Shown here piece by piece: positions 1 through 5,787 of a stretch of 13,243 nucleotides of DNA. Below the pieces are notes generated by a model. The model was given only the letters and a program-made list of their open reading frames with translations. It was not told where the DNA came from and ran no database searches. Source of the stretch: Thermoplasmata archaeon UBA184 (GTDB lineage: Archaea; Thermoplasmatota; Thermoplasmata; Lutacidiplasmatales; UBA184); assembly GCA_002495185.1 (NCBI GenBank), contig DAEB01000054.1:1-13243 (forward strand), written 5' to 3'. The translations under genes and the position numbers were made by a program. Numbering within the stretch: position 1 is the stretch's first letter; each line of letters starts with the position of its first letter.

Positions 1-20
1 TTCAAATCCCGACCAGTCCA
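1..20 (+). tRNA. 3' end of a tRNA (partial, cut by the window edge)
   Basis: The window opens on TTCAAAT, a standard T-loop (positions 54-60). It is followed by CCCGA (3' side of the T stem), CCAGTCC (3' acceptor strand) and A as discriminator at base 20. The same T-loop occurs in the complete tRNA-Trp at 8138-8295. The following bases are CTC, so CCA is not encoded. The anticodon lies outside the window, so the amino acid cannot be named. The predicted missing 5' acceptor strand is GGACTGG. Confidence 0.7.
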
Positions 21-60
21 CTCCGCGGGGCTCGAGGTCGGACGGGGCCGACCTGCGCGC

Positions 61-70
61 AAACTCTTTA
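61..70 (+). promoter_or_regulatory. TATA-like promoter box of the SRPBCC gene
   Basis: AAACTCTTTA stands out in GC-rich surroundings and is centred about 29 bases before the GTG at 95. This is the archaeal TATA-to-start spacing expected for a leaderless or nearly leaderless message. Confidence 0.5.
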
Positions 71-94
71 GGCCCGCGCAGCCGGACCGAGCTC

Positions 95-556
95 GTGTCC
101 CCGGACGGTCTCGACCCGATCCTCATCCAGGTGACGATCCCGTTGCCGGTGCCGATGATCTACGCCGCGTTCACGGATTCCGAGAAGGTCCGAGGGTGGC
201 TCGCCGACGAGGCCCGGGTCTCGACCCACGTGGGAGGGGACTACCACCTCGCCTGGACGAAGGGGACGACGACGTTCGAGAGCCGGGGGAAGGTCACTCA
301 GTCGACGCCCGACCTCGACATCGGGTTCACCTGGTTCGCCCCTCCTCCGTTCGACCGACTGATGAACCAGCCGGCGCCGCTCACCCGCGTGTACATCCGG
401 CTCCAGGAGTCTCCCGAGGGAGTGGACGTCACTCTCGAGCACGAAGGCTGGGGGTCGACCGAGGCGTGGGAAGAGGCGCGCTCCTGGCACTTCCACTTCT
501 GGGACGAGCGGCTCTCCCGCCTCAAGGACTACCTGATCACGGCGGCGTACGGCTGA
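95..556 (+). CDS. SRPBCC / AHSA1-like domain protein
   Basis: A 153-residue single-domain protein of the START/Bet v1-like superfamily, resembling the activator of Hsp90 ATPase homologue (AHSA1) family. The N-terminus has the typical strand followed by a 'VPMIYAAFTDSEKVRGWLAD' segment (about residues 19-38). The C-terminus has the family's 'LEHEGWGS' strand and a long helix containing W..HF.FWDERLSRLKDYL. Family members form a hydrophobic cavity and bind diverse lipophilic ligands or act as co-chaperones; no ligand can be named from sequence. No signal peptide or membrane segment is visible. The GTG start is supported by the AT-rich box about 29 bases upstream. It is monocistronic and converges on the zinc-ribbon gene, 25 bases away. 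Confidence 0.85.
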   Translation: MSPDGLDPILIQVTIPLPVPMIYAAFTDSEKVRGWLADEARVSTHVGGDYHLAWTKGTTTFESRGKVTQSTPDLDIGFTWFAPPPFDRLMNQPAPLTRVYIRLQESPEGVDVTLEHEGWGSTEAWEEARSWHFHFWDERLSRLKDYLITAAYG

Positions 557-581
557 ACCGACGGTCGGTCCGCGCTCCCGA

Positions 582-776
582 CTACGCGCCACCGGGCGTG
601 TAGCGGTGGCAGACGGACTCGCCGCAGATCGCGCACGGCCCGTTCGGGAGCAATTGGAAGCTCGCGGTCGCGCCGATGGCGGCGACCTCCATGTGGCTCG
701 TCGGGAAGTGGCCACAGCGGCACCGGGGCCGTCCCTGGGGCCGCGTCCCACCGCCGGCGGCGGCCGCGGTCCGCAT
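582..776 (-). CDS. small cysteine-rich zinc-ribbon-like protein
   Basis: A 64-residue protein with C19-x-C21-x-H23 and H28, then C48-x2-C51-x4-C56-H57, spaced like two halves of a zinc ribbon. The second half reads NGPCAICGESVCHRY. I do not recognise a named family. No DNA-binding helix or membrane segment is visible. The ATG at 776 is chosen because an AT-rich box lies about 29 bases upstream. An in-frame TTG at 803 would add nine residues (MVSNESHRC), including an extra cysteine, but fits the promoter less well. It is divergent from the GcvH-TusA fusion gene, so the two share a 77-base control region that contains an inverted repeat. A metal-binding or redox-sensing role is inference. The ordered Cys/His pattern argues against a chance frame. 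Confidence 0.65.
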   Translation of the reverse strand: MRTAAAAGGGTRPQGRPRCRCGHFPTSHMEVAAIGATASFQLLPNGPCAICGESVCHRYTPGGA

Positions 777-799
777 GCATCGATGACTCTCGTTCGATA

Positions 800-809
800 C
801 CAAAAGCTT
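800..809 (-). promoter_or_regulatory. TATA-like box of the zinc-ribbon gene
   Basis: On the minus strand this reads AAGCTTTTGG, centred about 29 bases upstream of the ATG at 776. The spacing fits a leaderless archaeal transcript. It lies just beside the inverted repeat at 811-841. Confidence 0.4.
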
Positions 810-810
810 G

Positions 811-841
811 TCGCGCGAGGAAGCCCTAAGACCTCGCGCGA
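811..841. promoter_or_regulatory. perfect 10-bp inverted repeat, probable operator
   Basis: TCGCGCGAGG (811-820) and CCTCGCGCGA (832-841) are exact reverse complements separated by 11 bases. The arm centres are 21 bp apart, two helical turns, as for a dimeric DNA-binding protein contacting one face. The spacer carries the TATA-like box of the gene starting at 854, and the left arm is next to the promoter of the divergent zinc-ribbon gene. Occupancy would block both promoters. An RNA hairpin is less likely because the repeat lies upstream of both inferred transcription starts. Confidence 0.6.
824..832 (+). promoter_or_regulatory. TATA-like box of the GcvH-TusA fusion gene
   Basis: CCCTAAGAC is centred about 26 bases upstream of the ATG at 854, implying a leaderless transcript. 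It falls in the spacer of the inverted repeat at 811-841. Confidence 0.45.
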
Positions 842-853
842 GCGTCCGTCGGC

Positions 854-1549
854 ATGGACGTCGGCGGCTGCCCGCTTCCCGAGGACCGTCTCTACGACCT
901 CGAGAACGACGTCTGGTGGAAAGACGACCCTGAGGGCGGCAGCGCGCGGGTCGGAATCCTCGGAACCCTGGCCGCGTTCGCCGGCCCGTTCCGATCGCTC
1001 GCCTTCCGTCCGGTGGAAGGGACGCTCGAACGAGGTCGCAGCGTCGCGACCGTGGAGAGCGTCCGGCTCACGGGCGCGGTCCGCCTCCCGGTCACGGCCG
1101 TCGTGGTCGAGCGGAACCACGAGGTCGCGCGACGCCCTCGACTTCTCAACGATTCCCCCTACGACCTGGGCTGGGTCGTTCGGGTTCGTCCGGTCCGCCC
1201 CCAGGAACCGGGGGAGTCGCTCGAGACCGCTCGGGCGGTCGCCGGCCGTCTCGGCGAGCGGATCCGCGCGCAGCGAATCCGCTGCTGGCCGATGACTCCC
1301 GACATCGAACTCAACGAGGTCGGGCTCGAGTGCTCGGCTGTCTTCGCGCGGCTGGACGAGGAACTCAGCCCACGCCCTCCGGGGGACGCGGTCCTTCTCG
1401 TGACCGACGACCCCACGAGCCCGATCGAGTTCGTCCGATGGACGGACCGGACCGGCCACACCGTCGTCGCGCATCGGAAGGAGGGTCCCCTCTACCAGTT
1501 CCTCGTCCGGAAAGAGGCCGACCCGAAGCCGCGGCGTCGGGCCCCGTAA
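854..1549 (+). CDS. GcvH-like domain fused to a TusA-like sulfur-carrier domain
   Basis: A 231-residue soluble protein. Residues about 13-113 match the glycine-cleavage H-protein / lipoate-binding fold: VWWK near 20-23, ARVGI at 31-35, ATVESV at 65-70, then P79, a conserved N88, the PRLLN segment and PYDLGWVV. The lipoylated lysine that follows ESV in H-proteins is arginine here (R71, codon CGG at 1064-1066), so normal lipoylation looks impossible. Residues about 150-220 resemble TusA/SirA: GLEC with C160 at the position of the TusA persulfide cysteine (CPxP becomes CSAV), a central helix, then LLVTDDPTSPIEFVRW and GH with a terminal strand. Two other cysteines are C6 and C144. TusA proteins relay persulfide sulfur. 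The gene faces a rhodanese 19 bases away, suggesting sulfur transfer. The domain assignments are by eye. The function is inference. Confidence 0.75.
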   Translation: MDVGGCPLPEDRLYDLENDVWWKDDPEGGSARVGILGTLAAFAGPFRSLAFRPVEGTLERGRSVATVESVRLTGAVRLPVTAVVVERNHEVARRPRLLNDSPYDLGWVVRVRPVRPQEPGESLETARAVAGRLGERIRAQRIRCWPMTPDIELNEVGLECSAVFARLDEELSPRPPGDAVLLVTDDPTSPIEFVRWTDRTGHTVVAHRKEGPLYQFLVRKEADPKPRRRAP

Positions 1550-1568
1550 GTGGGCCGCCCTCGACCGA

Positions 1569-2423
1569 CTATTTCTCGATCGGCGTGCGGACCAGGTTTC
1601 CCCACTCGGTCCACGACCCGTCGTAGTTGCGGACGTCCGGGTATCCGAGAAGGTAGGTGAGGACGAACCACGTGTGGCTCGAGCGCTCGCCGATGCGGCA
1701 GTACGTGATGACGGGGTGGCTCGGAGTGACCCCCTTCGCCCGGTAGAGCTCCTCGAGCTCCTCCCGGGACTTGAACGTCCCGTCCTCCTTGACCGCCTGA
1801 GCCCAAGGAATGTTCTTCGCGCCGGGGATGTGGCCGCCGCGCTGGGCGTGCTCGGTAGGGTACTCGGGCGGGGCAGTGATCTCCCCCGAGAACTCCTTCG
1901 GTCCGCGCACGTCGACGAGCGTGAACTTCGCGGCCTTGACATCGGGGAGGACCTTGCGGACGTCGTCGAGGTAGGCGCGCAGCGCCGCGTCCGGGGCGTG
2001 CGCCCGGAACTGGCCCGGGGCCGGCTTCGGAACGTCCTTTGTCATCGGTCGGTCCTCGGCGATCCACTTCTTGCGGCCGCCGTTCATCAGTTTGACGTGC
2101 TTCGCTCCGTAGTACGTGAAGACCCAGAAGGCGAACGCGGCGAACCAGTTGTTGAAGTCGCCGTAGAGGACGAGCGTCGTGTCGTCGTCCACCCCGGCTC
2201 GGGCGAAGAGCGCGGTGAGGGCATCCCCCGAGAGGATGTCGCGGGCGACCGGGTCGTTGATATCCTTGCGCCAATCGAACAGCACCGTCCCCGGCACATG
2301 CCCCATCTCGTAGTTCGCCGCGGGGTCGTAATCGACCTCGGCGACCCGAATCTTCGGGTCGTTCAGGTGGGCCTGGAGCCAGTCGGTCTCGACCAGGACT
2401 TCGGGGTGCGCGTACGCTGCCAT
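1569..2423 (-). CDS. two-domain thiosulfate sulfurtransferase (rhodanese)
   Basis: A 284-residue cytoplasmic rhodanese of the CysA/SseA type that moves sulfane sulfur from thiosulfate or a similar donor to a thiophilic acceptor through a cysteine persulfide. The N-terminal domain (about 1-125) is the inactive one: its loop reads LYGDFNNWFAA, with no cysteine. The C-terminal domain (about 145-284) has DVRGPKEF, GGHIPGAKNIPW and the active loop YCRIGERSSHTWF, with nucleophile C232. The CRIGERS loop is typical of thiosulfate-type enzymes. The length is normal for the tandem family. The ATG at 2423 is preferred over a start ten codons upstream because GAGGA lies about 8 bases before it and the upstream residues are atypical. 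It converges on the GcvH-TusA fusion gene, a likely partner in sulfur delivery. Confidence 0.93.
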   Translation of the reverse strand: MAAYAHPEVLVETDWLQAHLNDPKIRVAEVDYDPAANYEMGHVPGTVLFDWRKDINDPVARDILSGDALTALFARAGVDDDTTLVLYGDFNNWFAAFAFWVFTYYGAKHVKLMNGGRKKWIAEDRPMTKDVPKPAPGQFRAHAPDAALRAYLDDVRKVLPDVKAAKFTLVDVRGPKEFSGEITAPPEYPTEHAQRGGHIPGAKNIPWAQAVKEDGTFKSREELEELYRAKGVTPSHPVITYCRIGERSSHTWFVLTYLLGYPDVRNYDGSWTEWGNLVRTPIEK

Positions 2424-2457
2424 CGGGGATTGTCCTCGGTCGGCGGGTGGCAACGTC

Positions 2458-2467
2458 GGGTTATACC
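2458..2467 (-). promoter_or_regulatory. TATA box of the rhodanese gene
   Basis: The minus strand reads GGTATAACCC, a good archaeal TATA element centred about 40 bases upstream of the ATG at 2423. The inferred start of transcription is near 2437, giving a short leader that holds the GAGGA ribosome-binding site. Confidence 0.6.
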
Positions 2468-2541
2468 TTCGCTGTCTCGCCCGTCGCTACACGCACGATT
2501 TGGTTTCGAGGGCAAAGACCGTAGCGGAACGGACGAACTCG

Positions 2542-2859
2542 CTACCCGTGGCGGCCGCGCTTCGGAAGGGCCGCGTCCGAGACCTCGACCGTCTCCGGGT
2601 CGAACCCGAGGCGCCCGAGCTCCTCGCGGATCCGACCCCGGTGGTCTCCCTGAAGGTAGACCTCTCCGTCCACGACCGAGCCTCCCGTGGCAAGTCGATT
2701 CTTGAGCGACCGCGTGATCTCCGCCAGGTCAACGCCCGTCGGGAACCCGGAGATCACGGTCGCGGGCTTGTTGTACCGGCGAGGCTCCGCTCGGACGCGA
2801 ATCCGAGCCGTTTCTCGGTCGAGCGCGGAAAGGATCTCGTCGAACTCTTCGTCACTCAT
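2542..2859 (-). CDS. translation initiation factor aIF1 (SUI1 family)
   Basis: A 105-residue SUI1 domain protein, the archaeal counterpart of eIF1. It binds the small ribosomal subunit near the P site and controls start-codon selection. The diagnostic segments are the basic stretch RRYNKPATVISGF (about 27-39), LAEITRSLKNRLATGGSV (about 45-62), and the glycine/aspartate strand DGEVYLQGDHRGRIREELGRLGF (64-86). The length is that of the archaeal family. The ATG at 2859 follows a GGAG about 12 bases upstream. A possible small ORF ends three bases before it. This is one of the strongest signs that the host is an archaeon. Confidence 0.95.
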   Translation of the reverse strand: MSDEEFDEILSALDRETARIRVRAEPRRYNKPATVISGFPTGVDLAEITRSLKNRLATGGSVVDGEVYLQGDHRGRIREELGRLGFDPETVEVSDAALPKRGRHG

Positions 2860-2862
2860 GTG

Positions 2863-2991
2863 TCAACGTCTCCTGCCGCCCTTGTTCCGCGAGAACCGGC
2901 GGGAGGAGAGGTCCGGGGGATGGTCCGGCGATACCGCTGACCCGGGGGGTGACGTGGCAGCGGGTATCGCTGAAGGCACCAGACCGTGCAT
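2863..2991 (-). CDS. possible basic micro-ORF upstream of aIF1
   Basis: A 42-codon frame from the ATG at 2991 (or 38 codons from the in-frame GTG at 2979) ending three bases before the aIF1 start. The N-terminal half is rich in Pro, Ser and Ala. The C-terminus is strongly basic (SSRRFSRNKGGRRR), like RNA-binding tails. The AT-rich box at 3004-3015 puts the inferred transcription start near 2983, so the GTG start would be nearly leaderless. The GGAG of aIF1 lies inside its last codons, which would allow coupled translation. No family is recognised, and it may simply be the aIF1 leader. Confidence 0.3.
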   Translation of the reverse strand: MHGLVPSAIPAATSPPGSAVSPDHPPDLSSRRFSRNKGGRRR

Positions 2992-3003
2992 GCCCCGACC
3001 CCG

Positions 3004-3015
3004 CTTGAACGTTTC
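3004..3015 (-). promoter_or_regulatory. candidate promoter of the aIF1 transcript
   Basis: The minus strand reads GAAACGTTCAAG, the only AT-rich patch between the ABC-2 operon's last stop codon and aIF1. The expected transcription start is near 2983, well upstream of aIF1 at 2859. Confidence 0.35.
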
Positions 3016-3023
3016 CCCGTCTC

Positions 3024-3815
3024 TCAGAGCTCGCCCCAGCGGTAGAGGCGGAGCATGATGACGAGGCCGGCGCCGGCGCACGCCACCAGCAGGACGGCGT
3101 AGAAGACCATCTGCATCGGGGTCGCGGGGGTGATCCCGAGCGCTCCCTGGACGAGCAACGCCGCGTACGTGGTCGGAAGGAAGTGGGCGGCGTCCTGCCA
3201 GAGCGGGGGAAGCGCGGAGAGCGGGTAGTAGAGCGGTGTGAGCATCCCGAGGATGGTGAACGTCAGGTTCCCGACGGGCCAGATCTCCCGCTGAGTGCGG
3301 ATCCGGCTCGAGATCCCGATCCCGATCGACGAGAAGAGGACCCAGAGGATGCCGAGGCTCCCGAAGAGGACGAGGGCGGCGTACGGGGTGAGGGGGGTCC
3401 CCTCGCGCGCCCCCGCCCAACCGAGCAGGACGACGAGGATCGCGAGCGCCGGGACCATCGCGATCAGGTTCGAGAAGGCGATCCCGAAGAGGTAGCGGAT
3501 CCGTCCGAGCGGGCTCGCGACGAACATGTCCTGGAGCGAGTGCTCGATCCGCCAGTAGGCGCTGTCGCCGAGCACCCACGAGCCGATGTTCTGCATCGTG
3601 AACAGCATCGCTCCGACGACCTCGAGCGGAAGCAGCGACGGCGGCGAGATGAGGGAGAGGAAGTAGAGGAAGATGAACGGGAGAAGGATCGGAGTGATCG
3701 CGACGGCCGGATTGCGGCTGATCCAGCGCCACCCGACGATCAGGAACGCGGGAAGGGCGCGCCCGTTCGTCGGAACGTTCGGGAACTCGGCGCTTGCGGT
3801 GGTCACCTCTCTCAC
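3024..3815 (-). CDS. ABC-2 type transporter permease (second subunit)
   Basis: A 263-residue integral membrane protein with about six hydrophobic segments. A short hydrophilic N-terminus carrying a WRWISRNP motif precedes the first segment (residues about 38-57). The C-terminal part has the ABC-2 signature LTPLYYPLSALPPLWQDAAH followed by LPTTYAALLVQGAL. It forms part of the membrane pore of an exporter. The GTG start at 3815 overlaps the upstream permease stop in a GTGA arrangement, which favours translational coupling. The GTG at 3806 is an alternative three codons in. Its partner permease and ATPase lie directly upstream. The substrate is unknown. Related systems export drugs, polysaccharides or lipids. 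Confidence 0.88.
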   Translation of the reverse strand: MREVTTASAEFPNVPTNGRALPAFLIVGWRWISRNPAVAITPILLPFIFLYFLSLISPPSLLPLEVVGAMLFTMQNIGSWVLGDSAYWRIEHSLQDMFVASPLGRIRYLFGIAFSNLIAMVPALAILVVLLGWAGAREGTPLTPYAALVLFGSLGILWVLFSSIGIGISSRIRTQREIWPVGNLTFTILGMLTPLYYPLSALPPLWQDAAHFLPTTYAALLVQGALGITPATPMQMVFYAVLLVACAGAGLVIMLRLYRWGEL

Positions 3816-4576
3816 TTCTCCCGGACGGTCCGACGCGCCCAGTAGATCGCGAACAGGAGGAAGAACACCGTCTCCGCGAGAAGTCCGGCGGTGGCGAGCA
3901 GGACCTCGCCCGACGATAGCTCGGTGAACCCGAAGCTCGCCTGCGCGAGGGCGGCGGCCGCGCTCGGGGGCATCAGGAGCGCGACCGGCGCGAGCGCCGC
4001 CGGCCAGAGACGGAACGGGTAGAAGACGGGCGGAAGGACCCCGAAGATGTTGAAGAAGAGGCTCGAGTACGCCCAGATCGCCCGGTTGTCGCGGAAGAAC
4101 GTCGAGAAGACGTACCCGACCGACGCCGAGAAGACCCAGACGGTCGCGGCGAGGCCGAGGAGGAGGAGCCCTTGCGCCCACGTGAAGTGCACGACAAAAG
4201 CCGCGAGGGCGCCCAGGACGATGACCGGCGCCACGTAGACGACCAGGATCCCCGTCGCGATGCCGAGGAAGTACGATTCGGGGGACATCGGTCCCGCGAG
4301 GTAGAGGTCGTTCGCCTTGTGGTCGATCCGGATGTACGCCGCCTCGTTGAGGACGCGGTTGCCCATCGTGAACATCGAGTAGATGATCGCTCCGACGAAC
4401 GCGATCCCGAGGAGCGCCGGCGCCAGGATGTAGACGAACACGAGGAGCACCGACTGGACGAGCATGGACGCGGCCATCGCGAGCTCCTCGTGCGCCTGGA
4501 CGAGGACCTCGGTCCAGAGGAACGCCCCGAGCCCGCGGAAGGCCCGGGTGCTGCTCGCGAACCCCTCAGTCCTCAT
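3812..4576 (-). CDS. ABC-2 type transporter permease (first subunit)
   Basis: A 254-residue membrane protein with about six transmembrane helices. The first pair is around residues 31-65, separated from the rest by a loop reading NEAAYIRIDHKANDLYLAGPMSPESY, which corresponds to the region contacting the ATPase in this family. The C-terminal half has the ABC-2 segment GVLPPVFYPFRLWPAALAPVA and MPPSAAAALAQASFG. It differs clearly in sequence from the second permease, so the pore is probably a heterodimer. The ATG at 4576 lies inside the end of the ATPase gene (11-base overlap), and its own stop overlaps the next start. Both overlaps point to one tightly coupled operon. Confidence 0.88.
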   Translation of the reverse strand: MRTEGFASSTRAFRGLGAFLWTEVLVQAHEELAMAASMLVQSVLLVFVYILAPALLGIAFVGAIIYSMFTMGNRVLNEAAYIRIDHKANDLYLAGPMSPESYFLGIATGILVVYVAPVIVLGALAAFVVHFTWAQGLLLLGLAATVWVFSASVGYVFSTFFRDNRAIWAYSSLFFNIFGVLPPVFYPFRLWPAALAPVALLMPPSAAAALAQASFGFTELSSGEVLLATAGLLAETVFFLLFAIYWARRTVREK

Positions 4577-5492
4577 CGATCGACCTCCCGACCACCCGAA
4601 GAAACGCCTCCTCGAGCGTCACGGGGCCGACCGTCGCAAGGAGCTTCGAGCGCACCGCGAGGTCCATCAGTTCGCCGAGTCGCTCGGGCGTGACGATGAC
4701 CGTCAGCGCATCGCCATCGTCGACGCACGTGCCGAACGAGCGGAACGATTCGATCATCGAGGAAGCACCCGGGAGAAGCACCTTGACCGTCCCCCCGACC
4801 GACCGCTTGAGGTCCTCCGCCGTCCCCGAGACGAGCACCCTCCCGCGTTCGATGATGTAGAGGCGGTCGCTGAGCGCCTCGGCTTCGTCGAGGTAGTGAG
4901 TGGTCAGAAGGATCGTCGAGCCCCGGCGGGTCAGCGTGCGGAGAGACTCCCAGACGGCCCGGCGCGCGAACGGGTCCATCCCGATCGTCGGCTCATCGAG
5001 GAACAGGAGCGGTGCCTCGGTCGCGATCACGGTCGCCACCATCGCCCGCTGCCGCTGGCCTCCCGACAGCGTGACGGAGAGTCGGTTCGCGCACTCGAGA
5101 AGGCCCATCTTCTCGAGCGCCTCTTCCGTCCGCGCCCGAGCCGTCTCGCGCGTCAGCCCGCGGGCTCTCAGGTACGTGTAGACCTGCTCGCGTGGCGACA
5201 GGTGGAAGAACGGCTTTCCCTCCTGGGGGACGACCGCGATGTACGGTCGGGCCTTCTCGGGCGTCCGGTCGACGTCGTACCCGAACACCTGGATCCGCCC
5301 GGACGTCGGTCGCAGCAGCGTCGAGGCGATCTTGAGGAAGGTCGTCTTGCCCGCGCCGTTCCGGCCGAGGAGCGCGACGCGCTCCCCCCGACGGACTTCG
5401 AGCGCGACCCCGGCGAGCGCCTCGGTCGGCGGGGCCCCCTTCGAGAAGTAGACCTTGCGAAGGTCCTCGCTCGAGAGCGCGAGCTCCGTCAC
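4566..5492 (-). CDS. ABC-2 type exporter, ATP-binding subunit
   Basis: A 308-residue ATPase energising the two downstream permeases. Walker A is GRNGAGKTT (43-51), the Q-loop glutamine is Q90, the ABC signature is LSGGQ (132-136), Walker B is LLFLDE (152-157) with catalytic E157, and the switch histidine is H199 in TTHYLDE. All catalytic residues are present. Residues about 215-308 form the accessory C-terminal domain common in DrrA/CcmA-type exporters. The GTG at 5492 was chosen because nothing upstream resembles the family and the TATA-like box at 5540-5552 implies transcription from about 5520. The open frame continues upstream to 5681 but that part is low-complexity and precedes the promoter. 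The substrate is not evident. Confidence 0.92.
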   Translation of the reverse strand: MTELALSSEDLRKVYFSKGAPPTEALAGVALEVRRGERVALLGRNGAGKTTFLKIASTLLRPTSGRIQVFGYDVDRTPEKARPYIAVVPQEGKPFFHLSPREQVYTYLRARGLTRETARARTEEALEKMGLLECANRLSVTLSGGQRQRAMVATVIATEAPLLFLDEPTIGMDPFARRAVWESLRTLTRRGSTILLTTHYLDEAEALSDRLYIIERGRVLVSGTAEDLKRSVGGTVKVLLPGASSMIESFRSFGTCVDDGDALTVIVTPERLGELMDLAVRSKLLATVGPVTLEEAFLRVVGRSIDED

Positions 5493-5539
5493 GGCGACCG
5501 TCCCGCGCCGGCGCCCGGAGAGGGCCCCGCACCGAACGG

Positions 5540-5552
5540 CGTAGAGATAGTG
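5540..5552 (-). promoter_or_regulatory. TATA-like promoter of the ABC-2 operon
   Basis: The minus strand reads CACTATCTCTACG in an otherwise GC-rich region. The inferred transcription start is near 5520, leaving a leader of about 28 bases before the GTG at 5492. It abuts the stop codon of the candidate small gene at 5554-5694. Confidence 0.5.
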
Positions 5553-5553
5553 A

Positions 5554-5694
5554 CTACGCGCTGGCCGGCTCGCATCGTCCGTCCTCGACGAGGACGGTCC
5601 CCAGCTCGGGCAGCCCGGAAGAGAACGCCACCGGAACGGAACGACCCGGGGCGGCCCCCCGGGCCCCGGTTCCCGACCCATCGAACGGGACCAT
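5554..5694 (-). CDS. candidate small protein gene, 46 codons, unknown
   Basis: An ATG at 5694 is preceded by GAGGAA (5702-5707) with a 7-base spacer, and by a palindromic AT-rich box at 5727-5738 that would start transcription near 5706. The frame encodes a Gly/Ala/Pro-rich N-terminus and then SVPVAFSSGLPELGTVLVEDG with one cysteine near the end. It stops immediately before the promoter of the ABC-2 operon. No family is recognised, and no membrane or zinc motif is seen. The combination of promoter, ribosome-binding site and clean end is suggestive, but the frame is short enough to be chance in GC-rich DNA. This is the only content I see between the ABC ATPase and the flippase gene. Confidence 0.35.
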   Translation of the reverse strand: MVPFDGSGTGARGAAPGRSVPVAFSSGLPELGTVLVEDGRCEPASA

Positions 5695-5726
5695 CTCGCG
5701 ATTCCTCGCTCTATGGACCCCGAGAC

Positions 5727-5738
5727 GACCTTAAGGTC
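5727..5738 (-). promoter_or_regulatory. palindromic TATA-like box
   Basis: GACCTTAAGGTC is a perfect 12-bp palindrome with an AT core, about 38 bases upstream of the candidate small-gene ATG at 5694. It could be a TATA element, a dimeric protein site, or both. No real plus-strand gene starts downstream of it. Confidence 0.35.
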
Positions 5739-5787
5739 TACGCCGGTCGCCGGCCTGGAGCGTTCGGCCGGGCCGGTCCGGAGCGTC

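Noticed and set aside
854..1549. Calling the fusion gene a functional glycine-cleavage H-protein
   Set aside because: The lipoyl lysine is Arg71, the chain has an extra TusA-like domain, and no gcvT/gcvP genes are nearby.
68..1942. 624-codon minus-strand open frame across the first four genes
   Set aside because: It is antisense or out of frame to genes with clear domains, and its translation is Arg/Ser/Pro-rich with no motif.
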